64,000 bases of DNA from Phytomonospora endophytica (GCF_014202425.1 NZ_JACHGT010000009.1:307172-371171); one strand, 5' to 3'. Positions 53,027 to 61,195 are shown, counted from the stretch's first letter. Translations and numbers: made by a program. Notes: generated by a model from the sequence alone, not told the origin.

Positions 53027-53430
53027 CCGGTGATGGTAGGGGGCTCGGTGAGGAGGGGGCGGATTTCGAGCCATTCGTGGATGGGTTTGCCGTTCTTGCC
53101 GGGGGCGGCGGAGAGTTCGGCGGCGAGTTCGAGGGCGCGGTCGTAGGTGTCGACGTCGATGATGGACCAGCCGGCGATGAGGTCTTTGGTTTCGGCGAAG
53201 GGTCCGTCGGTGACGGGTGGGCGGCCTTCGCCGTCGTAGCGGACGAAGGTGCCTTCGGGGGCGAGGGCGAGTCCGCCGGCGTATTCGCCGGTTTTTTTGA
53301 GGCGGTCGGCCCAGTCGTCCATGTAGGCGATGTGGGCGTCGAACTCGTCTTGGGTCCAGGTCTCCATGGGGGCTTCGTTGGGGGCGGTGGGGGCGCCTCG
53401 GTAGTGCTTGAGGAGGAGGTATTTGGCCAT
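53023..53430 (-). CDS. DGPF (YCII-related) protein, partner of the ECF42 sigma factor
   Basis: ATG at 53430 follows AAGGAGCACC and gives 135 residues. The diagnostic TDGPFAETKD motif (about 75-84) is present. It opens MAKYLLLKHYRG, and IDVDTYDRALELAAEL forms the family's helix. DGPF proteins have a ferredoxin-like dimeric fold and are the conserved partners and probable targets of ECF42. The stop overlaps the sigma factor start, so both are co-translated. Confidence 0.93.
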   Translation of the reverse strand: MAKYLLLKHYRGAPTAPNEAPMETWTQDEFDAHIAYMDDWADRLKKTGEYAGGLALAPEGTFVRYDGEGRPPVTDGPFAETKDLIAGWSIIDVDTYDRALELAAELSAAPGKNGKPIHEWLEIRPLLTEPPTITG

Positions 53431-53461
53431 GGTGGTGCTCCTTGGTCGGCGTGTGGCGGCC

Positions 53462-53965
53462 TTATTGTGGGTGTGTTCGTGTCGGGGACGGAGCGGGTTC
53501 GGGGTTTTCGACATGGCTGGGGGTGCGGGCTTGGTCGAGTCCGTGTGCGGCGAGGCGGTCGGCGCGTTCGTTCTCGATGTGGCCGTTGTGGCCTTTGACC
53601 CAGTACCAGGTGACGTCGTGGGCGGTGACGGCCGCGTCGAGGGCGCGCCAGAGGTCGGCGTTTTTGACGGGTTTGCGGTCGCTGGTCTGCCAGCCGTTGC
53701 GTTTCCAGCGGGTGACCCATTTGGTGATGCCGTCGCGGACGTAGGTGGAGTCGGTGTGGATGCGGACGGTGGAGCGCCGGTTGAGGTGGTTGAGGGCCTC
53801 GATGGGGGCGGTGAGTTCCATCCGGTTGTTGGTGGTGTCGTCGGCTTGGCCGCCGTGGAGTTCTTTTTCGTGGGGGCCGTAGCGGAGGATGGCGCCCCAG
53901 CCGCCGGGTCCGGGGTTGGGGCTGCATGCGCCGTCGGTGTAGATGTCCACGATCTGGTCTGCCAC
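53462..53965 (-). CDS. rnhA: Ribonuclease HI
   Basis: GTG at 53965 gives 167 residues, with TATCGT six bases upstream (leaderless). The four catalytic carboxylates are visible: Asp in [12 protein letters not shown] (about 10), Glu in [13 protein letters not shown] (about 49), Asp in [10 protein letters not shown] (about 71) and Asp in NERADRLAA (about 135), plus the conserved His in WVKGHNGH. It removes RNA from RNA-DNA hybrids. A disordered Pro/Thr/Ser tail ends the protein. Confidence 0.95.
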   Translation of the reverse strand: MADQIVDIYTDGACSPNPGPGGWGAILRYGPHEKELHGGQADDTTNNRMELTAPIEALNHLNRRSTVRIHTDSTYVRDGITKWVTRWKRNGWQTSDRKPVKNADLWRALDAAVTAHDVTWYWVKGHNGHIENERADRLAAHGLDQARTPSHVENPEPAPSPTRTHPQ

Positions 53966-53971
53966 CTGGGC

Positions 53972-53977
53972 ACGATA
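53972..53977 (-). promoter_or_regulatory. Leaderless -10 element of rnhA
   Basis: TATCGT on the minus strand, six bases before the GTG at 53965. Confidence 0.45.
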
Positions 53978-54023
53978 TCGGGCGGGGTGGGCGTGGGGTG
54001 TCGGCCACGCCCACCGGGGGGTG

Positions 54024-54302
54024 TCAGCGGTATTGCGGGTGCTGCTGGTGGTGGGTCTGGGCGGCTTGGGCTTGGCCGGCGATGATCTGGTCGGCGTCTT
54101 CGCGGGAGATCTTGCGGGTTTCGCCGCAGAGGGAGCATTCGAGGGTGTGTTTGACCGAGAGGGGGAAGAGGGGGATGAAGAAGAGGGTGAATTTGGTGAC
54201 GCGTTTGAGGACCGCGTAGCCGGCCTGCTGGCCGGTTTGGCCGCAGAGGTAGGCGACGGTGGCCAGGTGACGGACGGTGGTCCGCCAGCCCCAGAGGATC
54301 AT
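54024..54302 (-). CDS. Small zinc-ribbon membrane-associated protein
   Basis: ATG at 54302 follows CAAGGAGCAGAGC, a strong ribosome-binding site, and gives 92 residues. YLCGQTGQQ and [16 protein letters not shown] provide a C...CxxC zinc-binding pattern. Between them [20 protein letters not shown] is hydrophobic. This is the layout of the zinc-ribbon family of small actinobacterial proteins of unknown function. A basic, His/Gln-rich tail (HHQQHPQYR) ends it. Confidence 0.8.
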   Translation of the reverse strand: MILWGWRTTVRHLATVAYLCGQTGQQAGYAVLKRVTKFTLFFIPLFPLSVKHTLECSLCGETRKISREDADQIIAGQAQAAQTHHQQHPQYR

Positions 54303-54370
54303 GCTCTGCTCCTTGTTGAGCCGGCTCGGGTGGGTGTGTCTGGTTTGGCCGGAGGCGGCGATTGTAGGGG

Positions 54371-55081
54371 TTAGGTGTCGAGGGCCTCTTCGGGTGTGGG
54401 GGCGGTGCCGCCGAGGTGGGCGGGTTGCCACCAGTCGTCGCCGGGGGTGGGGCGGTCGGGGTAGTGGTGTTGGGCGTGGTCGAGGAGGGCGGTCATGCGG
54501 GCGTGGAGTTCGGTGGTGACGTCGTCGGGTGGGCCGTCTGAGGGGATGGGTTCGCCGGCGGTGATGGTGATGGGGACGTGGCGTTTGGTGAGTTCTTTCT
54601 TGCGTCCTTTGGTCCAGAGGCGCTGGCTGCCCCAGAGGGCCATGGGGACGAGGGGGACGCCGGCTTCGGCGGCCATGCGGGCGGCGCCGCTTTTGATGTC
54701 CTTGACGGTGAAGGAGCGGCTGATGGTGGCTTCGGGGAAGACGCCGACGACTTCGCCGGCTTTGAGGGCGGCGACGGCGGCTTCGTAGGCGGCTTGGCCG
54801 CTGGAGCGGTCGACGGGGATGTGGTGCATGCCGCGCATGAGGGGGCCGGCGATCTTGTTGCGGAAGATCGACTGTTTGGCCATGAAGCGCACGAGGCGTT
54901 TGGCGGGGCGGGCGCCGTAACCGGCGAAGATGAAGTCGAGGTAGGAGACGTGGTTGGAGGCGATGACGGCGCCGCCGGTGCGGGGGATGTGGTCGGCGCC
55001 CTCGACCGTGATGCGCATGTCCAGGGCGCGGAACAGGATTCTGGCCGCGGCGATGACCGGCGGGTACACGAGGTCCGACAT
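54371..55081 (-). CDS. 1-acyl-glycerol-3-phosphate acyltransferase (PlsC-like)
   Basis: A 236-residue protein with the acyltransferase motifs ASNHVSYLDFIF (the catalytic NHxxxxD, about residues 43-51), FMAKQSIFRN and GVFPEATIS (about 115-123), and GVPLVPMAL. It transfers a fatty acyl chain to a lysophospholipid or similar acceptor at the membrane. TACCCT lies six bases before the ATG (leaderless). The intergenic region to the effector gene at 55205 is divergent. Confidence 0.92.
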   Translation of the reverse strand: MSDLVYPPVIAAARILFRALDMRITVEGADHIPRTGGAVIASNHVSYLDFIFAGYGARPAKRLVRFMAKQSIFRNKIAGPLMRGMHHIPVDRSSGQAAYEAAVAALKAGEVVGVFPEATISRSFTVKDIKSGAARMAAEAGVPLVPMALWGSQRLWTKGRKKELTKRHVPITITAGEPIPSDGPPDDVTTELHARMTALLDHAQHHYPDRPTPGDDWWQPAHLGGTAPTPEEALDT

Positions 55082-55087
55082 GGCGCA

Positions 55088-55093
55088 AGGGTA
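55088..55093 (-). promoter_or_regulatory. Leaderless -10 element of the acyltransferase
   Basis: TACCCT on the minus strand, six bases before the ATG at 55081. Confidence 0.45.
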
Positions 55094-55204
55094 GTGGGCG
55101 GGGGTGGGGGGTGGGTGGGTGCGGAGGGGTGTATTGCGGTTGATTGTGATCTTGTGGGTGGGTGGGTAGCGTGTGGCGCCTCGTTCCGTGGGAAGGGGAT
55201 GGTC

Positions 55205-55786
55205 ATGGCGCGTAGTGGGCGCGGCGGGTGGTGGCGGTCGGTGCGGCCGCGGGGGAAGGGTTTAGTTCTTGCCGACGAGGTGACTTTGGCCGGAGCGGCG
55301 CGCCCGACCGATGAGGACAAGCTGACAGCGCACTTCAGCAAGACCGTCGCGATCGCCCAGGCGGAGTTGGCCAGGGCCGACTTGAAGGCTCAGGCTCTCC
55401 TGGCGGGTACGAGCGCGGTGCTGATCATCGGAATCGCCGCGCTCGACGGCGAGGTGCCCGTGGCGGCGAGGATCGCGGGGTGGGGCGCCGCGGCCTGTGC
55501 GTTCGCGGCCGTCGTGCTGCTCACCTGGACGATCAGGCCGTATCTCGGAGGTCGTTTCGGGCTGATGAAGTACGCGCGGATGTCGGTCGAGGAGATCGTC
55601 GCCGAAGCGGTGCAGGTCTCGCAGGGGGATACCGGTGGGCACGGTCTTCAAGCGGAGGAGGTCCGCAGGTTCGCCTGGCTCGCGCGTCGTAAGTACCGGA
55701 TCGTCCAACGTGCGCTCGATCTCTTGATCGGTGCGGGAGGACTCGGGGCCGTCGCGGTGGCGATCACGATATTGTCCGGGCACTGA
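55205..55786 (+). CDS. Pycsar-type membrane effector (DUF5706/PycTM-like)
   Basis: ATG at 55205 follows GGAAGGGG and gives 193 residues. The core has the Pycsar effector pattern: AIAQAELARADLKAQALLAG (about 49-68) leading into helix 1 (65-80), helix 2 IAGWGAAACAFAAVVLLTWT (about 90-109) followed by IRPYLG, then AWLARRKYRIVQRALDL (157-173) and helix 3 (174-190). In Pycsar defence such proteins disrupt the membrane when a cyclase makes cCMP or cUMP. No cyclase is visible here. The gene faces a cyclic-nucleotide-binding regulator and a nucleotidyltransferase-fold gene, and its last 139 bases overlap the convergent frame at 55648. The basic N-terminus (1-40) may be dispensable. Confidence 0.78.
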   Translation: MARSGRGGWWRSVRPRGKGLVLADEVTLAGAARPTDEDKLTAHFSKTVAIAQAELARADLKAQALLAGTSAVLIIGIAALDGEVPVAARIAGWGAAACAFAAVVLLTWTIRPYLGGRFGLMKYARMSVEEIVAEAVQVSQGDTGGHGLQAEEVRRFAWLARRKYRIVQRALDLLIGAGGLGAVAVAITILSGH

Positions 55787-56211
55787 CGCGCGGGGTGGCG
55801 GGAAGAGGTTTCGGACGGCCAGGTTAACGGCGAGGCCACGGGCCCGACCGTCGTCCAGATGGCCGCGAGGTCGGCGAGGTCTTTGGGTCGGCTGAACCGT
55901 GTCTTGTAATCGAGGGTGTCCGCCGGGCCTGCGAACCTGAGTCTGTGGCTCGATCCCCAGTCCTCGAAGAGGATCAGCTCTCCGCGGTCGATGACTTCGG
56001 CGGTTGTGGAACCGCCGATCCAGGTGGCGAAGAACTCAAGCTGGCCATCGTGCAGCTTGACGACCTCGTCACCGGTGAGCGCGCCTCGGCAGGACTCTGC
56101 CTCGGGGTGGGATCTGACCATCTCCCAGGCTTCGTCCCGAACGAGTACGTCCAGGTCGGTGATCTGGCGGGGTAGACCGTATGAGATGAGGGCTCCGGTT
56201 CCCATGATCAC
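55648..56211 (-). CDS. Nucleotidyltransferase-fold protein (AbiEii/MNT-like)
   Basis: The frame starts GTG/ATG at 56211/56205. VIMGTGALISYGLPRQITDL and DVLV show the G-x(n)-DxD pattern of nucleotidyltransferases; a third acidic strand may be GQLEFFATW. LDYKTRFSRPKDLADLAAIW is the closing helix of the family. The domain ends near residue 125; the remaining 60 residues (rich in Pro, Ser, Arg) are antisense to the effector gene and are probably not native. The frame is the same as that of the Crp-like gene upstream: only TGA and three codons (SEY) separate them, and EYVIMG would complete the first beta-strand. So the N-terminus may be truncated, or read-through may occur. Confidence 0.65.
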   Translation of the reverse strand: MIMGTGALISYGLPRQITDLDVLVRDEAWEMVRSHPEAESCRGALTGDEVVKLHDGQLEFFATWIGGSTTAEVIDRGELILFEDWGSSHRLRFAGPADTLDYKTRFSRPKDLADLAAIWTTVGPVASPLTWPSETSSRHPARQCPDNIVIATATAPSPPAPIKRSSARWTIRYLRRASQANLRTSSA

Positions 56212-56220
56212 GTATTCCGA

Positions 56221-56892
56221 TCACCTCTCCGTCTCGGATCCGGCGATCCTTCGCATGACCTCGGCGCTGAGGACCGTGATCGACCCGCGTCCGACTTCCA
56301 CCAGGCCCCGGCGTTTGAACTCACCGATCGCCTTGGCGGCCGACTCTCGTGAGATGCCCGAGAGTTCGCCGATGTCGCGCTGACTGAAGGCGAGCCTGAT
56401 GCCGGCCGCGTCGCTCGCTCCGATGCCGAGGTCGAGGAGGTCGACCAGCGTCGCGGCGACTTTGAGCTCGCCGCTGAGGTCCGAGCCGACGTATTTGCGG
56501 CTGGTCTCCAGGAAACGCCGGCTGGTCTCGCGCAGGAGGCCGAGCATGACGTCGGGGCGTTCTTGTAGGTACCGGATGAGCAAGGGGCCGGGAATGCTGA
56601 TCGCCGAGACCTGCGTCAACGCCGCGACCCGCGCGGTGCGCCTTTCCTGGTCGATCGCCGCCATCTCGCCGACGAAGGAGAGCGGCGGCCTGATCGCGAC
56701 CGATCGTTTGGGGGCGCCAATCCGGATGACGACGTAGCCGCTGAGCAGGAACAGGGCATGGTCGGAGTGCTCACCGTCTTCGATCAGGATCTGGCCGGCG
56801 GGGCGTTCGAAGCGCGTGCCGATCCGTTCCAGTTCGGAGACGTTCACTTCGGAACGGTAGGGGCTCGGCCTGCCTGGAGCGGACTCTCCCAT
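56221..56892 (-). CDS. Crp/Fnr-family regulator with cyclic-nucleotide-binding domain
   Basis: ATG at 56892 gives 223 residues; TTG at 56949 would add 19. The cNMP-binding domain (about 15-125) includes GQILIEDGEHSDHALFLLSG and the phosphate-binding cassette FVGEMAAIDQERRTARVAAL, with the GE and RT residues that contact the cyclic phosphate in CRP. A dimerisation helix (VMLGLLRETSRRFLETSRK) follows. The HTH is FSQRDIGELSGISRESAAKA, with the CRP-like RE in its recognition helix. It sits between the penicillin-binding protein gene and the nucleotidyltransferase-fold gene. TGTGA half-sites occur at 55145 (effector promoter) and 56902, as for CRP, but such short matches are weak evidence. Confidence 0.88.
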   Translation of the reverse strand: MGESAPGRPSPYRSEVNVSELERIGTRFERPAGQILIEDGEHSDHALFLLSGYVVIRIGAPKRSVAIRPPLSFVGEMAAIDQERRTARVAALTQVSAISIPGPLLIRYLQERPDVMLGLLRETSRRFLETSRKYVGSDLSGELKVAATLVDLLDLGIGASDAAGIRLAFSQRDIGELSGISRESAAKAIGEFKRRGLVEVGRGSITVLSAEVMRRIAGSETER

Positions 56893-56945
56893 GTACTTGA
56901 GTGTGACTGCATGGTTCCGTTCCGACGATATCGAATTCCCGACAG

Positions 56946-59345
56946 TCAATCCCTCCGCAACAACCCGTCCAGCCCGCCCGAGGGGTCCCCCGGGTCGGTC
57001 GGTTCGCCCGGGTCGGTCGGTTCGCCCGGGTCGCCGGGCCCGGACGACGGGTCGCCGTTGCCCGGGTCGCCGTTGCCGGGGTCGCCGCCGTTGCCGGTGC
57101 CGGGGTTGCCCGTCCAGGGTGTCCCGGTCTTGTCGCCGACGAGTTTCGTCGGGGCCGTGAACGATCCCGTCGGGTTCTGCTGCCAGGAGGCGGCCAGCGC
57201 GCGGGCGCCGACGTCGGTGGGCATGTGGGAGCGGTAGTCGACGGCGTTGTTGGGGTTATCGGGGTCGCTGATGAACGAGGCCACCGCGAGGTGGGGGGTG
57301 AACCCCACGAACCAGCCGGCCTGGTTGTTCTCGGTGGTACCGGTCTTCCCGGCGACGGGCCCGCCGACGGTGCCGGAGACGCCCGGCGCGGTCGACCAGC
57401 CGCCGCAGTACCCGGCGGCGGAGCCGTACCCGGTGGTGCAGCGGGCGGCGTCGGTGGCGGCGCGGGCGACGTCGGCGCTGATCACGCGCTTGGCCTGGGG
57501 CCGCTCGAAACCGACGTCGGTGCCGCCTCCGTCGCTGATGGACACCACGGGCGTCGGCGTGGCGTAGATGCCGTCGGCGGCGAGGGTGGCGTAGGCGGCG
57601 GCCATTTCGAGGGGCGTCACGTCGGCGACGCCGAGGGTGAACGACCCCCAGTCGGCGGCGCTGGCGGCCTGGGTCTGGTCGACGGTCGTCTTCCACGTGA
57701 TCCCGAGGCGCTCGGCCATCGCGACGGCCTTGTCGGCGCCGACGCGTTCCTCCAGCTGGATGAAGTAGGTGTTGACCGACTTCCCGAAGCCCGACCACAT
57801 CGTCTGGTTGCCGGTCATCGACGGGCTGTCGTTGCTGGGGCAGTACATCTCCCCGCACGCGCTCGACCCGGCGCCGCCGTAGTACTTCGACTTGTACTTG
57901 TTCGGCGAGTAGATCGTCGTGTCGAGGGTCATGCCGGCGTCGAGGGCGGCGAGCATGGTGAACATCTTGAACGTCGACCCGGCCTGGTAGCCCGACACCG
58001 ATCCGCCGCCGGACAGCAGCGGGTTCGTCGTCGCCGGGTAGGTGCCCTTGCCGGGCCCGCCGGTGTTGGGCCCGTTGTCGGACAGGTCGGTGGAGTACTC
58101 GCGGTTGACCGACATGTTGCGCACGTACCCGGTGCCCGGCTCGACCGTCACCGACCCCAGCGCGTACGGCGAGTCCTTGCCCAGCTGGGCGGCGGTGGCC
58201 TCGTCGGCGGCGTTCTGGACGCCGACGTCGAGGGTCGACACGATCTTGTACCCGCCGCGGCGCAGCAGGTTGAGGCGCTCGTCGGGCGTGCCGCCGAACG
58301 CGCTCTGCTGCTGCCACCACTGGGTGAAGTAGTCGGCGAAGAAACCCCAGTCGGGGTCGGTGGCGCCACCCGAACTGTTCGGGATCGCCCGCGGATCGGT
58401 CTTGATCTTCTTCGTCTTGGTCTTGTCGGCGGTGGCCTGATCGATCGCGCCGGTGACGACCATCTGGTCGATGACGTAGTCGCGGCGGGTCTTGGCCGCC
58501 GCGGAGTCGCCGGCGATCGGGTCGTAGGCGGTCGGCGACTGGACCAGCGCGGCCAGCGTCGCCGCCTCGGCCAGGTTGATCTCCTGCGCGGTCTTCCCGA
58601 AGTACACCCACGCCGCCGCGCCGATGCCGTAGGCGCCGTGCCCGAAGTAGGTGATGTTGAGGTAGTTGGTGAGGATCTGCTGCTTGTCGAGCTGCTTCTC
58701 GACCCCCAGCGCCAGGCGCGCCTCACGGAGCTTGCGGGCCGGCGTCTGATCGGTCGCCTCCCGCGCCTCCTCGGGCGTCGTGGCGCCGTACAGGAGGGCG
58801 TTGCGGACGTACTGCATCGTCAGCGTCGAGGCGCCCTGTGTGACCCCGCCCTCGGCGAGGTTGGCGACCAGGGACCGCAGCACGCCCTTGGGGTCGACGC
58901 CCTGGTGCTCGTAGAAGCGCTGGTCCTCGGCGGCGATGATGGCGTCCTTCATGACCTGCGGAATGTCCTCGCTGGCGATGTCGACGCGGTACTGGTCGTA
59001 GAAGGTCGTGATGACCGTGGTCCCGTCCGAGGCGTACAGCGTCGACGCCTTCGGCGGCGGCGGGAGACGCAGGTCGGCGGGGGTCGTGGTGAAGGAGTCG
59101 GCGCCGGCCTTCGTCGCCAGGCCCGTGCCGCCGACCAGCGGCAGCATGGCCAGGGCCATCACCAGCCCGCCGATGACGCCCGTCATGAGAAGCGTGAGAA
59201 CCGCACGGCCTCTCGTCATGGGCGCTCGTGCGCTCGCCCCGCGGTATACCCCCACACCAACCTCCACGCGTGATTCGAGCCTCGACGTTACGTGGGATAG
59301 ACGCCTTGGAACACGCAACGAGTGCACTCGGGTGCGCACGGTCAC
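56946..59345 (-). CDS. Class A penicillin-binding protein (transglycosylase/transpeptidase)
   Basis: GTG at 59345 follows GAGGGGGG and gives 799 residues. One transmembrane helix (AVLTLLMTGVIGGLVMALAM, about 50-70) precedes the GT51 transglycosylase (AIIAAEDQRFYEHQGVD with the catalytic Glu, QGASTLTMQYVRN, GHGAYGIGAAA). The transpeptidase follows, with AGSTFKMFT (SxxK-type serine, about 455), SVN in FGKSVNTYF, and KTGTTENN (about 655). The C-terminal tail repeats DPGNG and DPGEPT units. It builds peptidoglycan outside the membrane. The stop lies one base from the earliest start of the crp-like gene. Confidence 0.95.
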   Translation of the reverse strand: MTVRTRVHSLRVPRRLSHVTSRLESRVEVGVGVYRGASARAPMTRGRAVLTLLMTGVIGGLVMALAMLPLVGGTGLATKAGADSFTTTPADLRLPPPPKASTLYASDGTTVITTFYDQYRVDIASEDIPQVMKDAIIAAEDQRFYEHQGVDPKGVLRSLVANLAEGGVTQGASTLTMQYVRNALLYGATTPEEAREATDQTPARKLREARLALGVEKQLDKQQILTNYLNITYFGHGAYGIGAAAWVYFGKTAQEINLAEAATLAALVQSPTAYDPIAGDSAAAKTRRDYVIDQMVVTGAIDQATADKTKTKKIKTDPRAIPNSSGGATDPDWGFFADYFTQWWQQQSAFGGTPDERLNLLRRGGYKIVSTLDVGVQNAADEATAAQLGKDSPYALGSVTVEPGTGYVRNMSVNREYSTDLSDNGPNTGGPGKGTYPATTNPLLSGGGSVSGYQAGSTFKMFTMLAALDAGMTLDTTIYSPNKYKSKYYGGAGSSACGEMYCPSNDSPSMTGNQTMWSGFGKSVNTYFIQLEERVGADKAVAMAERLGITWKTTVDQTQAASAADWGSFTLGVADVTPLEMAAAYATLAADGIYATPTPVVSISDGGGTDVGFERPQAKRVISADVARAATDAARCTTGYGSAAGYCGGWSTAPGVSGTVGGPVAGKTGTTENNQAGWFVGFTPHLAVASFISDPDNPNNAVDYRSHMPTDVGARALAASWQQNPTGSFTAPTKLVGDKTGTPWTGNPGTGNGGDPGNGDPGNGDPSSGPGDPGEPTDPGEPTDPGDPSGGLDGLLRRD

Positions 59346-59424
59346 AACGTGACCCCCCTCATTCGGGTGCGTCCGGTCCTTACAGGACACGCCTGAGGGC
59401 GTGTTCCGGTTGAGGCGCGGGGAC

Positions 59425-59442
59425 GTACTCCCGTGGGAGTAC
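59425..59442. promoter_or_regulatory. 18-bp inverted repeat in the promoter region between pbp and a membrane protein gene
   Basis: GTACTCCC, two bases (GT) and GGGAGTAC. It lies in the 155-base divergent gap between the penicillin-binding protein and the gene at 59501, where an operator for either gene would be expected. No cognate regulator is identified. Confidence 0.45.
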
Positions 59443-59500
59443 CGGGATCCACTTCGCGTGCGGGACGACGCGGGGAGCGCGCGTCCATAGCGTTGCGGGC

Positions 59501-60283
59501 ATGTTGACGCAGCTTTCGCACCGTGCCGCGGCCCTGTGGACGAGGGGCCGGCCGATGGAGCGTTTCGGGTACGCCGTGGCGGCCGTGCTGTTCGCCTCGG
59601 GCCTGTTCCACGTCGTGGTCTACCTCGTCGACGGCGGTCCGTGGGAGGGGCCGGTGTCGTGGCGCAAGGCGGTCACGTTCGGGTTGTCGTTCGGGATGAC
59701 GCTGGCGTGCCTGGTGTGGGTGTCGTCGTACGTGGCGATGCGCCCGGCCGTACGGCGGGTGCTGCTCGGTGTCTTCACGGCGGCGTCGGTCGCCGAGGTC
59801 ACCGGCATCACCGTGCAGGCGTGGCGGAACGTGCCCTCGCACTTCAACTACGAGGACGGGTTCTCCTCGGCGATCACGGGCATGCTCGCCGGCGGGGGCG
59901 TGGTGATCGTGGCGTCGGTGCTGGCGCTGACGATCCTGTCGCTGCGGGCGGCGCCCGATACGGCGCCGAGCATGCGCCTGGCGGTCCGTGCGGGCCTGGT
60001 GATCCTCATGGGCGCGATGGTCACCGGGGCGGTGATGATCGCCGTCGGCGTGACCCTCGCCAACGGCGGCGAGCAGCAGGCCGCCTATGAGACGGCGGGG
60101 TGGCTGAAACCGGCGCACGCGGTGACGATGCACGCCGTGGGCGTGCTGCCGGTGCTGGCGTTCGTGCTGTCGTGCACGCGCCTCGACGAGCGGCGGCGGA
60201 CCCGGATCGTCGCCTGCGGGGTCGCCGCCTACGCGCTGGCGGCGCTGGTGACGGTCGTCGTGAACCTCGCCGCGGGCCGTTGA
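59501..60283 (+). CDS. Multi-pass membrane protein of unknown function
   Basis: A 260-residue protein with about seven hydrophobic helices (GYAVAAVLFASGLFHVVVYL, VTFGLSFGMTLACLVWVSSY, VLLGVFTAASVAEVTG, MLAGGGVVIVASVLALTI, AGLVILMGAMVTGAVMIAVG, and two more). A conserved-looking polar stretch (SWRKAVTFGLSFG, WRNVPSHFNYEDGFSSAI) lies between helices 1-4. No family motif was recognised with certainty. It is divergent from the penicillin-binding protein. Confidence 0.7.
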   Translation: MLTQLSHRAAALWTRGRPMERFGYAVAAVLFASGLFHVVVYLVDGGPWEGPVSWRKAVTFGLSFGMTLACLVWVSSYVAMRPAVRRVLLGVFTAASVAEVTGITVQAWRNVPSHFNYEDGFSSAITGMLAGGGVVIVASVLALTILSLRAAPDTAPSMRLAVRAGLVILMGAMVTGAVMIAVGVTLANGGEQQAAYETAGWLKPAHAVTMHAVGVLPVLAFVLSCTRLDERRRTRIVACGVAAYALAALVTVVVNLAAGR

Positions 60284-61087
60284 GCGGGTTAAGTACGCCG
60301 CGGCGATGATGCCGACGGCCAGGACCATCGGGCCGCAGAAGCTCAGGGTCACCGCGAGGCGGCGGTGGCGGCCCGTCAGGCGCCAGGCGCCGCAGGCGAA
60401 GGTGACCGCGGCGGCGCAGCACACGACGAGGATCAGCCCGACCGCCCAGCGCAGGAACAGGCCCGTGGTGTCGCCGGTGTAGATGGTGCGGGCCCCGGCG
60501 TCGACGGCCTGGGCGGGGATGACCTCACCGAGACTGTCGCGGCCGTCGTCGCCGGTGATGGACGCGTAGGGGATGTGCACGCGGCCGTCGTCGGACACGA
60601 AGGAACCGCCGCAGCGGTAGGTGGCCCCGTCGCCCTTGCACGACGTCACGGTGACCATGCCCTCCTGGCGGTGCCCTACCGACATCCAGAACGGTTCGGC
60701 CGACACCCACGCGAAGAACACCGCCAGCAGCGACAGCACGATCAGCCAGGTCAGGCCCACCAGCGGGCTGCGCGGTGTCTTCGGCGGCCCGGCGGGCCGG
60801 GCCGGTTTCACCTCGGGTGCGCGGGGCGAGTCGTCCCAGATCGCCGAGACCGCGTCGACCGCCGGCTGCGACGCCGTCGGCGCCTCCGCGACGGCCCGCG
60901 CCTCGGCCTCCTCCGCCGCGGCCTCGGCCGGTTTGGCGTCGTCGGCGACGTGACGGGCGCCGTCTTGATGGGGAAGGTTCACCATCTCCAGACCGGCGAG
61001 CACCTGGGCTGGCTCGGCCGGCTCCTCGGCCGTGCCCGCTTCGGTGCCGTCGGATGCGACCGGACGTTCCCCCGCTTTGTCGGACAT
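60284..61087 (-). CDS. Membrane protein of unknown function; natural stop not found
   Basis: ATG at 61087 (GGTGGA nine bases before). The acidic, Ala/Glu-rich cytosolic N-terminus (about 1-115) includes DDAKPAEAAAEEAEARAVAE. A helix (GLTWLIVLSLLAVFFAWVSA) and an exported loop with a spaced Cys pair (TVTSCKGDGATYRCGGSF) follow. Two C-terminal helices (WAVGLILVVCCAAAVTFACG, LAVTLSFCGPMVLAVGIIAA) end the recognisable part. The reading frame stays open past 60284, antisense to the next gene, as far as 59342. A TAA at 60291-60293 lies one frame off, so a single-base frameshift may have removed the native stop. The end given is where the recognisable protein stops. Confidence 0.6.
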
Positions 61088-61181
61088 GTTGCCCATTCCA
61101 CCGCAACCCGTGGCGGGCGTGGCGCATTTCGGCAGGTCTCGGCGTGCCGTATAGCCCGGCGGGGACCGTGGGCGTCGCCGG

Positions 61182-61187
61182 TAGGCT
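61182..61187 (+). promoter_or_regulatory. Leaderless -10 element of metG
   Basis: TAGGCT, eight bases before the ATG at 61196; no Shine-Dalgarno sequence is present. Confidence 0.5.
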
Positions 61188-61195
61188 AAGGCACC

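Noticed and set aside
56221..56223. In-frame TGA as selenocysteine codon between the Crp-like and NTase-fold regions
   Set aside because: No selenocysteine-specific sequence context or selenoprotein family is recognised; a normal stop is simpler.
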